This document shows positions 40,828 to 48,920 of a stretch of DNA of 64,000 nucleotides, piece after piece. This DNA comes from UBA1444 sp964601085. Lineage in GTDB: Bacteria > Bacillota > Negativicutes > UBA1444. The notes beneath the pieces are model-generated. The model made no database searches. It was not told the DNA's origin and was given only the letters and a program-made list of their open reading frames with translations. Numbering within the stretch: the stretch's first letter is position 1; every line of letters begins with the position of its first letter. Location: positions 152,649 through 216,648 of the forward strand of contig CAZRLN010000001.1 of the NCBI GenBank assembly GCA_964601085.1, written 5' to 3'. A program made the position numbers and the translations under genes.

Positions 40828-41607
40828 GTGGCGAGCGTATTATTGGAGAAAACGAGAAAAATTAGCCGGTTACTCGAAAAGGTTGAAAAAATTTCCTATA
40901 GTGATTTGTCCAAAACCCTGAGTGAAGTAATGCGGGCGAACGTGTATCTGGTGAACCGGGACGGCATAATCCTGGGATACAGCATTGTAGGCGATTTTGA
41001 GTGCGAACTGATGTTGGAAAAAGTGTTGAAGCTTGGACGGTTTCCGGATCGATATGTGGCCTGGTTGTCGAAAGTTCTGGAAACCTCCGAGAATTTGACT
41101 CTCAATAATGGAATGTGCGCTTTCAGTACCGATACTCCGTGTATCGCCAACGAAAAATTCACGACCGTTGTGCCGATCTATGGCGCAGGGGAACGCCTGG
41201 GGACATTGATTGTGGCTACTTTTAACGAACCTTTTGTGGATGAAGACCTGATTTTGGCTGAATATGCTGCAACCGTCGTCGGTATCGAGTTTTTGCGTGA
41301 CCGGACAGAGCGAATCGAAGATGATGCCCGAAAAATGGCAACGATCCAGGTTGCGCTTGGGACCCTGTCTTATTCGGAGATGGAAGCTGTTATGCACATC
41401 TTGGGAGAGCTGGATGGTAACGAAGGGCTGTTGGTCGCCAGCAAGATTGCCGACCGTGTCGGGATTACACGTTCCGTGATCGTCAATGCCTTGCGAAAAT
41501 TCGAAAGCGCCGGCGTGATCGAATCCAAATCGTTGGGAATGAAGGGAACTTACATTAAAGTTTTGAACGAAAAACTGATTGATGAACTAAAAAAACTCAA
41601 GCGGTAA
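40828..41607 (+). CDS. codY: Global transcriptional regulator CodY
   Basis: The 259-residue protein has the N-terminal GAF-like sensor (LLEKTRKISRLLEKVEKISY to VVGIEFLRDRTERIE), which binds branched-chain amino acids, and the C-terminal winged helix-turn-helix LLVASKIADRVGITRSVIVN-ALRKFESAGVIESKSLGMKG, among the most conserved sequences of the family. CodY represses stationary-phase, amino acid uptake and often motility genes when nutrients are plentiful. GTG 40828 follows AGAGGTGG. It directly precedes the flagellar operon promoter, as in Bacillus, but without hslVU. Confidence 0.98.
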   Translation: MASVLLEKTRKISRLLEKVEKISYSDLSKTLSEVMRANVYLVNRDGIILGYSIVGDFECELMLEKVLKLGRFPDRYVAWLSKVLETSENLTLNNGMCAFSTDTPCIANEKFTTVVPIYGAGERLGTLIVATFNEPFVDEDLILAEYAATVVGIEFLRDRTERIEDDARKMATIQVALGTLSYSEMEAVMHILGELDGNEGLLVASKIADRVGITRSVIVNALRKFESAGVIESKSLGMKGTYIKVLNEKLIDELKKLKR

Positions 41608-41613
41608 TTTGTT

Positions 41614-41647
41614 GGGAAACCACCCTGGCGGGTGGTTTCCTTCCCTT
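41614..41647 (+). terminator. Rho-independent terminator after codY
   Basis: GGAAACCACCC (41615-41625) and GGGTGGTTTCC (41630-41640) form a perfect 11-bp stem with a TGGC loop, then TTCCCTT. The T tract is imperfect. Confidence 0.78.
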
Positions 41648-41669
41648 GGCAGGACTTTTTTTTCGTATG

Positions 41670-41697
41670 TTGAATTAAATCATTGGTATGTTATAAT
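41670..41697 (+). promoter_or_regulatory. Promoter of the flagellar operon
   Basis: TTGAAT (41670-41675) and TATAAT (41692-41697), 16 bases apart, with TG one base before the -10 (extended). This looks like a sigma-A rather than a sigma-D promoter and lies 38 bases before flgB. No CodY-box match is evident around it. Confidence 0.8.
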
Positions 41698-41735
41698 GCA
41701 GCGTATAACGCTCTTGTGAAGGAGGGATGATTCTT

Positions 41736-42158
41736 TTGTTCAACCGGATTTTTGATTCCGTGCCGGGAAATTTGCTGGAGAAGGCTTTGAAAGGATCGTC
41801 ACTGCGACATAAAGTGATTAGCAATAATATTGCCAACATTAATACACCAGGATATAAACGGATGGAAGTATCGTTTGAATCGGAACTTGCCGCAGCGGCA
41901 GCGGGCAACGCCGCCAGCGAGCGCACATCCGCCGCGATGACCCGAACCCATGACAAACACCTTCTGCCAACATCGGAACCCATTGCATCCAGTCGCATTC
42001 GAACTATTGACGCCACATCACTGCGAACGGACGGCAACAATGTGGATGTTGACGCCGAGATGGCGGCCATGACCAAGAACCAGATTTACTACAGCGCAAT
42101 TGCTCAACGGATCAACGGGTATTATACCAATATCAAGTCGGCCATCAAGGGAGGATGA
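41736..42158 (+). CDS. flgB: Flagellar basal-body rod protein FlgB
   Basis: The 140-residue proximal rod protein carries the rod/hook motif SNNIANINTPGYKRMEV near residue 30 and the C-terminal AQRINGYYTNIKSAIKGG helix. Central alanine-rich insert (ELAAAAAGNAASE) is typical of variable FlgB loops. TTG 41736 is nine bases after AAGGAGGG; ATG 41727 directly abuts that site and is less likely. First gene of the operon. Confidence 0.96.
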   Translation: MFNRIFDSVPGNLLEKALKGSSLRHKVISNNIANINTPGYKRMEVSFESELAAAAAGNAASERTSAAMTRTHDKHLLPTSEPIASSRIRTIDATSLRTDGNNVDVDAEMAAMTKNQIYYSAIAQRINGYYTNIKSAIKGG

Positions 42159-42163
42159 GGTAG

Positions 42164-42598
42164 ATGAGCATCTTTGGCGCCATTGATGTTGCGGCTTCGG
42201 GAATGACTGCGGAACGCCTGCGTCTGGATGTCATATCCAATAACATTGCCAACGTCAATACGACCCGAACCGCCGATGGTGGTCCCTATCGCCGACAATT
42301 CGTGGTTTTTGAACCCCGGCAGGGCGATGCGTCTTCCTTTTCGCAGGTTATGTCCGGACAGCTCCAACTGAACGGAGTTAGAGTGTCCGGAATTCGCAAG
42401 GACGATTCGCCGCTGCGAATGGTATATGAACCGGGACATCCGGATGCGGATGCGGAAGGTTATGTGAGAATGCCAAACATCAATATTGTTACGGAAATGG
42501 TGGATATGATGACTGCTTCCCGGGCATATGAAGCGAATGTGACTTCGGTGAATGTAGCGAAGAGTATGATGCTCAAGGCTCTGGAAATCGGAAAATAG
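42164..42598 (+). CDS. flgC: Flagellar basal-body rod protein FlgC
   Basis: The 144-residue protein starts SIFGAIDVAASGMTAERLRL and has DVISNNIANVNTTRTADGGPYRRQ and the C-terminal TASRAYEANVTSVNVAKSM, both conserved in FlgC. It polymerises on FlgB in the proximal rod and is exported without a signal peptide. GGAGGATGAGG precedes ATG 42164, five bases after flgB. Confidence 0.97.
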   Translation: MSIFGAIDVAASGMTAERLRLDVISNNIANVNTTRTADGGPYRRQFVVFEPRQGDASSFSQVMSGQLQLNGVRVSGIRKDDSPLRMVYEPGHPDADAEGYVRMPNINIVTEMVDMMTASRAYEANVTSVNVAKSMMLKALEIGK

Positions 42599-42640
42599 GA
42601 ATGAATCCACTGACTGGATTTGTTCGAAGAAGGTGAAAAT

Positions 42641-42940
42641 ATGCCGATTGAAGCAATCGGGGCAGCCAAACTAGCTATGACGCCAAGCGCTGGAGCCACC
42701 AAGTCTGGTGAGACGGCGGGAAAGTCCTTTGGAAAGTTTCTTTCGGACGCGCTGGAGAATGTCAACGATCTTCAGCAGAAGGCGGATCAGGCTTCTGTTG
42801 ATTTGGCGACGGGCCGTATTGAGGATATATCCGAAGTTATGATTGCTGCAGAAAAAGCTTCCGTTGCTCTTCAGTTGACAATTCAGGTGCGGAACAAGGT
42901 GTTGGAGTCGTATCAGGAAATGATGCGGATGTCAGTCTGA
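42641..42940 (+). CDS. fliE: Flagellar hook-basal body adaptor FliE
   Basis: The 99-residue protein joins the MS ring to the rod. Its C-terminal half matches the family: FGKFLSDALENVNDLQQKAD, DLATGRIEDISEVMIAAEKA and LQLTIQVRNKVLESYQEM. ATG 42641 is behind AGAAGGTGA; an in-frame TTG at 42620 is upstream of that site. It sits in the standard flgB-flgC-fliE-fliF order. Confidence 0.96.
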   Translation: MPIEAIGAAKLAMTPSAGATKSGETAGKSFGKFLSDALENVNDLQQKADQASVDLATGRIEDISEVMIAAEKASVALQLTIQVRNKVLESYQEMMRMSV

Positions 42941-42960
42941 TGGCGGTGAGGTAAGAAAGC

Positions 42961-44556
42961 ATGGCGGAACTGCGGGAGCAGCTAAAAAATTTATGGGATC
43001 GTTTTACACCAAGACAACGCTGGATCATGCTGGGTTCCGCGTTGCTTCTCTTTATCGCAGTGCTTGGCGCCAGTTACTGGGCTGGGAGCAAACCGAAGTA
43101 CGTTCCTTTGTTTACGGAACTGGAAAGCAAGGATGCCGGCGACGTTGTGGCGAAGCTTCAAGAATTGAAGATCCCGTACGAGATCTTGGGGAACGGCACG
43201 GCGATCGGCGTTTCCGAAAAAGATGTATACAAGACCCGGCTGGAGCTGGCACGACAGGGATTGCCCCGCGGCAATAAAGGCTTTGAAATTTTTGACGAAA
43301 GTAAATTCGGAACCACCGAATTTCAGAATCGGGTTAAGTATCTGCAGGCGTTGCAAGGCGAGCTGACGAGAACCATCGAAGGAATGGCGGAAGTTGAGAA
43401 GGCTCGCGTGCATATTGTCCTGTCGGAAGACAGCTTGTACAAAAAGAACGAAAAGCCGGCGACAGCTTCGATTATGCTTAAGTTGAAACCAAGAGCGAAT
43501 TTGTCTCCGGAGCAGGTTACAGGCGTCGTAAATTTGACAGCGCATAGCATCCGCGGTTTGAGTGCGGATAATATTACGGTAGTCGATAATTTTGCCCGGG
43601 TGTTGAACGTCAAAGCCGATTCATCGGGATTGGACGCTACGGTTAATATCAAACAGGTTGAACTTACCCGCAAGAAGCAGGATGAAATGCAACGGGCATT
43701 GGAATCTTTGTTGGAGCAAGTTTTGGGCCCCAATAAAGCGGCTGTGCGGGTTAGTTTGGAATTGAGCTTTGACCAAAAAACAGTCGACAAACAAACCTTT
43801 GAACCGGTAGTGGATGATAAAGGAATTCTGCGAAGCACGCAGGAAAAAAACGAGTCCTTTAAAGGAACTAATCCTCCGCCTTCAAGCGGTCCTCCCGGGA
43901 CCACCTCGAATATTCCCGGGTATGTTACCGGCGGCGCGAATGCACAGTCGACCTCCACGATGGAAAAGAAAGAAGCGACCAAAAACTACGAAGTTAATGA
44001 GACAAAAGAAAAAACTATCGTAGCGCCCGGTGGGATAAAACGGATTTCTGTCGGCGTTCTTGTAGACGCAGGGTTAACCAGGGCGCAACAGGAGAGCGTA
44101 ACGAAAACGGTCGCATCGGCGGCGGGAATCAATCCGGCCCGAGGGGACACAATTTCTGTCGAGGCTGTGCCATTTAGCACTGAAATTGCTGACAAAATCA
44201 AGAAGGAAGAACAAGATCAGGCGCAGGAACAGCAACGGGCCCAATGGACGAAAGTTGGAGCTGGAGTTGGAGTGGTGCTGCTCATTGCGGGGATCGGGTT
44301 CTGGTTCTTGAAGCATCGTCGGGAAGAAGAAATCGAAGTGTTGAACATGGAAGCGGAACTTGCCGAACGGGAAGCGGCGGAAGCGGTTTCGGCAGCCGAT
44401 CTGGAAAAAGCAAGCGAGGCGGCGATTGCGACGATACGGGAACTGTCACCGGAAGAAAAAGCAAGAAATGCCGAGCAGGAAGCGATCGAAACGTTGTCGA
44501 AGGCAAAACCGGAAGAAGTAGCCATGTTGCTGAAGACATGGCTGGCGGAAGATTAA
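42961..44556 (+). CDS. fliF: Flagellar MS-ring protein FliF
   Basis: The 531-residue ring protein has two membrane segments (IMLGSALLLFIAVLGASYWA, ~residues 21-42, and VGVVLLIAGIGFWFL, ~430-450) flanking a large periplasmic region with RBM domains (YVPLFTELESKDAGDVVAKL, LARQGLPRGNKGFEIFD, EKARVHIVLSEDSLY). The C-terminus EEVAMLLKTWLAED binds FliG. The disordered periplasmic loop (PPPSSGPPGTTSN) is normal. GAGGTAAG precedes ATG 42961. Confidence 0.97.
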   Translation: MAELREQLKNLWDRFTPRQRWIMLGSALLLFIAVLGASYWAGSKPKYVPLFTELESKDAGDVVAKLQELKIPYEILGNGTAIGVSEKDVYKTRLELARQGLPRGNKGFEIFDESKFGTTEFQNRVKYLQALQGELTRTIEGMAEVEKARVHIVLSEDSLYKKNEKPATASIMLKLKPRANLSPEQVTGVVNLTAHSIRGLSADNITVVDNFARVLNVKADSSGLDATVNIKQVELTRKKQDEMQRALESLLEQVLGPNKAAVRVSLELSFDQKTVDKQTFEPVVDDKGILRSTQEKNESFKGTNPPPSSGPPGTTSNIPGYVTGGANAQSTSTMEKKEATKNYEVNETKEKTIVAPGGIKRISVGVLVDAGLTRAQQESVTKTVASAAGINPARGDTISVEAVPFSTEIADKIKKEEQDQAQEQQRAQWTKVGAGVGVVLLIAGIGFWFLKHRREEEIEVLNMEAELAEREAAEAVSAADLEKASEAAIATIRELSPEEKARNAEQEAIETLSKAKPEEVAMLLKTWLAED

Positions 44557-44574
44557 TTTTCAAGAGGTGTCTGA

Positions 44575-45585
44575 ATGGCGCAACCAGCAGAGATGACCCC
44601 CAAACAAAAAGCCGCTGTTTTGCTCATAACCTTGGGACCGAATGTATCTTCCCAGATTTTGAAGCATTTAAATGAAGAAGAAATCGAAAAACTGACTTTG
44701 GAAATCGCCAACCAGCGTAAGTTGACGCAGGATCAAAAAGACAAGGTTATTCATGAATTCCATGAAATGTGCATTGCCAAAGAGTACCTCTCATCCGGCG
44801 GTTTGGACTATGCGAGGGATGTTCTGGAAAAAGCGTTGGGTGCGGATAAGGCCAGTGCGATTATTACGCGACTGACTTCCAGTTTGCAAATCCGTCCGTT
44901 TGATTTTGCCCGGAAGACGGATCCTTCCCAGCTCCTGAATTTCATTCAAAATGAGCATCCACAAACGATTGCTTTAATCATGGCCTATCTTCAGCCAGAT
45001 CAGGCCGGCGCTATTCTTTCCGGCTTGCCGCCGGATCGGCAGATTGACGTTGCCCGACGCATGGCGACCATGGACCGCACTTCTCCCGAAGTAATTCGGG
45101 ATGTGGAGAAAATATTGGAACGAAAATTGTCTTCTTTGGTGACGGAGGACTTTACTTCCGCCGGCGGGGTAGACGCCGTGGTGGACGTGCTGAACCGTGT
45201 GGACCGTACGACGGAACGGACGATCGTGGAAAGTCTGGAAGTCCAGGATCCGGAATTGGCCGAAGACATCAAGAAACGAATGTTCGTGTTTGAAAACATT
45301 ATCATGTTGGATGACCGTTCCCTGCAGATGGTGTTGCGCGAGGTGGACAGCAAGGAGCTTGGGCTGGCGTTGAAAGCGGCCTCATCGGAGGTTGCCAACA
45401 AGGTGTTCAAGAATATGTCCAAACGCGCCTCGGAAATGTTGCGGGAAGAAATCGACTTCATGGGGCCGGTACGGATTCGGGATGTGGAAGAGGCCCAGCA
45501 GAAGATTGTGGCGGTGATCCGACGACTCGAAGAATCCGGCGAGATTGTAATTTCGAGAGGAAGGGGCGAAGACGTCCTCGTCTGA
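44575..45585 (+). CDS. fliG: Flagellar motor switch protein FliG
   Basis: The 336-residue C-ring protein couples stator force to rotation. Visible parts: TPKQKAAVLLITLGPNVSSQ, the middle-domain motif NEHPQTIALIMAYL (EHPQ, ~residue 125), MFVFENIIMLDDRSLQMVLR and the C-terminal charged helix with KNMSKRASEMLREEIDFMGP. Charged torque residues (Lys, Arg, Glu, Asp) are retained. AAGAGGTG precedes ATG 44575. fliH begins one base after its stop. Confidence 0.97.
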   Translation: MAQPAEMTPKQKAAVLLITLGPNVSSQILKHLNEEEIEKLTLEIANQRKLTQDQKDKVIHEFHEMCIAKEYLSSGGLDYARDVLEKALGADKASAIITRLTSSLQIRPFDFARKTDPSQLLNFIQNEHPQTIALIMAYLQPDQAGAILSGLPPDRQIDVARRMATMDRTSPEVIRDVEKILERKLSSLVTEDFTSAGGVDAVVDVLNRVDRTTERTIVESLEVQDPELAEDIKKRMFVFENIIMLDDRSLQMVLREVDSKELGLALKAASSEVANKVFKNMSKRASEMLREEIDFMGPVRIRDVEEAQQKIVAVIRRLEESGEIVISRGRGEDVLV

Positions 45586-45586
45586 T

Positions 45587-46393
45587 ATGCGAATAATAAA
45601 AGATGCCAAAGTTTCTCAAGACCCGGTTGTTATTGCCATGCATACATTTGAAAAACTCGAAGTCCCGGTTGCTCCTCAGCAAGATATCGAAGTTGACCCG
45701 GAGCTTGAAATACAACAAGCAACAGCCATTACGGAGCCTGTTTCCGTTGCGCCGAAACCGTCCGCCGAAGAAAAGGCCACTGCTGCTGCGGATATTATCC
45801 TGCGAAATGCGCAGGCGGGAGCCGATCAATTATATGCGGATGCAATGAAAGAAATTGCCCGCTTGAAAGCCATTGCGGCAGGGGAAGCGGATACTTTAAA
45901 GAAGCAAGCCATTGCCGAGGGTAGTCAGCTAGGATTGACTGAGGCCAATCAACAGATGCTGGATCAACTCCAACAGACGGCGGAGCGTTGCAACGAATTA
46001 ATGGCGGCGGCGACACAAGAAGCAAAACAGATCGTAGTGGCCGCTGAACGACAAATAGTCGAACTGGTGATGACGATTACCCGTAAAATTATTTCGGATG
46101 AACTGGAGGAGCGTCCGGAAATAATTTTAGGAGTCGTTCGCGAAGCTTTGGGGCGAGTGCGTGATCAGGATCATCTCAATATTCATGTCAGTTTGGATGA
46201 CTATGAACGAATTTTGCAGTCGCGCAATGAATTGCAGAGCATTGTAGGTTCGGAAAAAAGTTTTACCGTCACAGCGGATACGGTTCTTGAGAGGGGGGGC
46301 TGTCTGATTGAAACCTCTTTTGGCACGGTGGAGGCTGGGATCGACACCCAACTGGAGTCGATTCGAAAAGCGTTGCAGGAAATGCTCCCGTGA
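45587..46393 (+). CDS. fliH: Flagellar assembly protein FliH
   Basis: The 268-residue regulator of the FliI ATPase has a variable acidic/proline N-terminus, a long alanine-rich coiled coil (~65-150, with LRNAQAGADQLYADAMKEIA) and the C-terminal FliH/V-ATPase E-like domain (QIVELVMTITRKIISDELEE, LGRVRDQDHLNIHVSLDDYE, TSFGTVEAGIDTQLESI). Its stop overlaps the fliI GTG by four bases. Assignment is by architecture and position. Confidence 0.92.
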   Translation: MRIIKDAKVSQDPVVIAMHTFEKLEVPVAPQQDIEVDPELEIQQATAITEPVSVAPKPSAEEKATAAADIILRNAQAGADQLYADAMKEIARLKAIAAGEADTLKKQAIAEGSQLGLTEANQQMLDQLQQTAERCNELMAAATQEAKQIVVAAERQIVELVMTITRKIISDELEERPEIILGVVREALGRVRDQDHLNIHVSLDDYERILQSRNELQSIVGSEKSFTVTADTVLERGGCLIETSFGTVEAGIDTQLESIRKALQEMLP

Positions 46394-47703
46394 AATTTTT
46401 TGATGCCACACCCTATCTCAATGCGGTGAAATCAACAGAAACAGTGTTGCTCAAAGGAAAAATCACCAAGATTATTGGTCTGGTCATTGAGTCTGACGGA
46501 CCCAGCGTCAATCTTGGTGAACTTTGTTATATCCACCCCCGGATTGAAGCGCCGCTGTTGCCGGCAGAAGTGGTGGGGTTTCGGGAAAACCGGGTATTAT
46601 TGATGCCTTTGGGGGAAATGCAGGGAATTGGTCCGGGCAGTGAAGTGGTATCTTCGCGCAATCTTTTGCGCGTCAAGGTGGGGCAGGCTTTGTTGGGACG
46701 CGTTCTGGACGGGCTGGGAAATCCGATTGACGGAAAAGGGCCCATCCTTGCGGAGACGGAATATCACATTCAAAATCCGCCGCCGGCTCCGTTGTCGCGT
46801 CGCCGGATCTGCGAGGCGGTTTCTGTCGGAATCAGAGCGGTGGACGGCCTGATGACGCTGGGAAAAGGACAACGTATGGCGATTCTGGCAGGCAGCGGAG
46901 TGGGTAAAAGCACCATGATGGGGATGATTGCCCGCAACACCAGCGCCGACATCAATGTGATCGCACTGATTGGCGAACGAGGCAGGGAAGTATTGGACTT
47001 TATTGAGCGGGATTTAGGAGAAGTCGGTTTGAAGAAATCGGTGGTTGTGGTGTCGACTTCAGATCAACCGGCGTTGCTTCGAATCAAAGGCGCCAATACG
47101 GCGACGGCGGTGGCGGAATATTTTCGCGACCAGGGATTGGATGTCATGTTAATGATGGATTCGTTGACGCGGGTTGCCATGGCGCAACGGGAAGTGGGGC
47201 TGACGATTGGGGAGCCGCCGGCGACTCGAGGTTATCCGCCGTCCGTATTTGCAATGATGCCAAAGCTCCTGGAACGTTCTGGGACCGGTGATAAAGGATC
47301 GATTACCGGCTTGTATGCGGTGCTGGTCGACGGCGATGATATGAATGAACCGGTTGCCGACAATGTGCGGAGCATTGTGGATGGGCACGTGGTATTATCA
47401 CGGCGATTGGCGGCGCAAAACCATTATCCGCCCATCGATATCTTGTCCAGTTTGAGCCGCGTGATGAATGAAGTCGTGGATGCGGAGCACCTCAAGGCGG
47501 CGCAGCGTTTGCGAAGTTTGCAGGCGACGTTCCAGGAAGCGGAAGATTTGATCAACATCGGTGCCTACTCGGCTGGCAGCAATCCTGAAATTGATCGGGC
47601 GATCGAGCGAAATCCCGGGATTCGGGACTTCCTGCGGCAAGGAGTCATGGAAAAGGTCGATTTTGCCGATACGGTGGCCCGAATGAAGCGGTTGGTACAA
47701 TGA
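46390..47703 (+). CDS. fliI: Flagellar export ATPase FliI
   Basis: The 437-residue ATPase energises type III export. Walker A AGSGVGKSTMMG (~residue 167), ALIGERGREVLDFIERDL, LMMDSLTRVAMAQREVGL (Walker B) and the export-ATPase hallmark GEPPATRGYPPSVFAMMPKL are all intact. It is distinguished from F1 beta subunit by the N-terminal VLLKGKITKIIGLVIE and by context. GTG 46390 is coupled to fliH. Confidence 0.97.
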   Translation: MKFFDATPYLNAVKSTETVLLKGKITKIIGLVIESDGPSVNLGELCYIHPRIEAPLLPAEVVGFRENRVLLMPLGEMQGIGPGSEVVSSRNLLRVKVGQALLGRVLDGLGNPIDGKGPILAETEYHIQNPPPAPLSRRRICEAVSVGIRAVDGLMTLGKGQRMAILAGSGVGKSTMMGMIARNTSADINVIALIGERGREVLDFIERDLGEVGLKKSVVVVSTSDQPALLRIKGANTATAVAEYFRDQGLDVMLMMDSLTRVAMAQREVGLTIGEPPATRGYPPSVFAMMPKLLERSGTGDKGSITGLYAVLVDGDDMNEPVADNVRSIVDGHVVLSRRLAAQNHYPPIDILSSLSRVMNEVVDAEHLKAAQRLRSLQATFQEAEDLINIGAYSAGSNPEIDRAIERNPGIRDFLRQGVMEKVDFADTVARMKRLVQ

Positions 47704-47726
47704 AGCTTCTTTGAGGAAAAAGTGAA

Positions 47727-48170
47727 ATGCAAAAATTCCGTTTTAAATTGCAACGATTGCTCGATTTTCGTAAAATTCGCGAGGAACAGGCCGAGGCTGA
47801 ATTTGCCAAAGCCACTCGCGTTTTTTTGCATGAAAAAGAACTGCTTCGTCAGTTGGAGACCAAGCTGGCCGATACGTTTTCCCGTCTGAAGCTGGAGCAG
47901 GAGAAACCCAGCTCACTTTTGACGCTTAAGTTGTTTCAGGATTACATCGATACAACTAGAGAAGGGATAAAGTTGCAGGCGGTGAAAGTAGCCGCCGCTG
48001 CCGACCGACGACAACAGTGCCTGCGAAAACTGGAAGAGGCTGCGCGCAAACGTAAAGGCGTCGAAAGCCTGAAAGAAAAGAAACTGCAGCAATATCACGA
48101 AGAAGCCTTACGGGAAGAACAAGCATTTTTGGACGAACTGTCCGGTCAACGATATATTCGAAACACGTGA
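47727..48170 (+). CDS. fliJ: Flagellar export chaperone FliJ
   Basis: A 147-residue all-helical, highly charged coiled-coil protein that begins QKFRFKLQRLLDFRKIREEQ, typical of FliJ, and ends with a charged YHEEALREEQAFLDELSGQ. It fits in the centre of the FliI hexamer and escorts substrates. GAGGAAAAAGTGA precedes ATG 47727. Sequence is weakly conserved in this family, so position after fliI carries weight. Confidence 0.93.
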   Translation: MQKFRFKLQRLLDFRKIREEQAEAEFAKATRVFLHEKELLRQLETKLADTFSRLKLEQEKPSSLLTLKLFQDYIDTTREGIKLQAVKVAAAADRRQQCLRKLEEAARKRKGVESLKEKKLQQYHEEALREEQAFLDELSGQRYIRNT

Positions 48171-48210
48171 TTTTTCACACCGATAAGCAGAATGAAAGGC
48201 AGTCGTTTCA

Positions 48211-48885
48211 GTGATGGATATAAAAACCCTTAAACCTGCGAAGGCCGCAACAGAAAAGAGTAGTGCGCCACAGAAACCCGCGCGAAAAAAGCGCCGGATC
48301 GTTCTTTGGCTGTTTTTATTTCTCTTTTTGTTGGGGGGCATCGTAGGCGCGGGGTTCTATTACCGACTCATCCCTCTGGATGATGAAACGGCGGCAAAAG
48401 TCGAGCCCTATATCGTTAAGGCGGAAGAAATTGCCCGAAGCACCGGCGAATATATCGCCGCAGTCGACTGGGAGAAACTCAAAGTTTGGAAATCGTCAGA
48501 AGAAGAGGTGGCCAATGGAAAGCCCAAAACGAATTTTCCGTTGGTAGATTTAAATGAAAGTCCCAAACCAGCGGCGCCTTCCCCTACCTCGATTGGATCG
48601 ACATCTGTTGCGTCGGCGGCGCCGGCCCAGACGGCGGCCGGTGGAGGAAAACCGTCGACAGCGCCTGCAACCGGTACGGATACGGCTAAAATTTACAGCA
48701 AATTGTCGAAGTTATATGGCTCGATGAAACCGGAAGAAGCCGTGGCTGTATTTAATAATATGGAAGACGAACAGGTCATTATGATTTTGGCGCGCATGGA
48801 AGAAGAAGCCGCAAGCAAAGTGCTTGCGACGATTGAACCGAAACGGGCGGCCCGCCTGACTCAGGCTATGATAAAAAGGAAATAA
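48211..48885 (+). CDS. MotE-like membrane protein with MgtE-N domain (YlxF position)
   Basis: The 224-residue protein has a basic N-terminus, one membrane segment (IVLWLFLFLFLLGGIVGAGF, ~30-50), a proline/alanine-rich linker (~105-155) and a C-terminal MgtE N-terminal-like helical repeat (LYGSMKPEEAVAVFNNMEDE, ILARMEEEAASKVLATIEP). It is not a magnesium channel: no transport domain is present. Such proteins sit between fliJ and fliK in Firmicutes, and MotE of alphaproteobacteria acts as a motility chaperone, so a motor-assembly role is plausible. GTG 48211 is used; ATG 48214 is nearly equivalent. Confidence 0.83.
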   Translation: MMDIKTLKPAKAATEKSSAPQKPARKKRRIVLWLFLFLFLLGGIVGAGFYYRLIPLDDETAAKVEPYIVKAEEIARSTGEYIAAVDWEKLKVWKSSEEEVANGKPKTNFPLVDLNESPKPAAPSPTSIGSTSVASAAPAQTAAGGGKPSTAPATGTDTAKIYSKLSKLYGSMKPEEAVAVFNNMEDEQVIMILARMEEEAASKVLATIEPKRAARLTQAMIKRK

Positions 48886-48920
48886 GACAAGGACCGCGCA
48901 GAAAGGAGGTGAAAGAGACG

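Noticed and set aside
48211..48885. Magnesium transporter MgtE
   Set aside because: Only the helical N-terminal-like domain and one membrane helix are present; the channel and CBS domains are missing.
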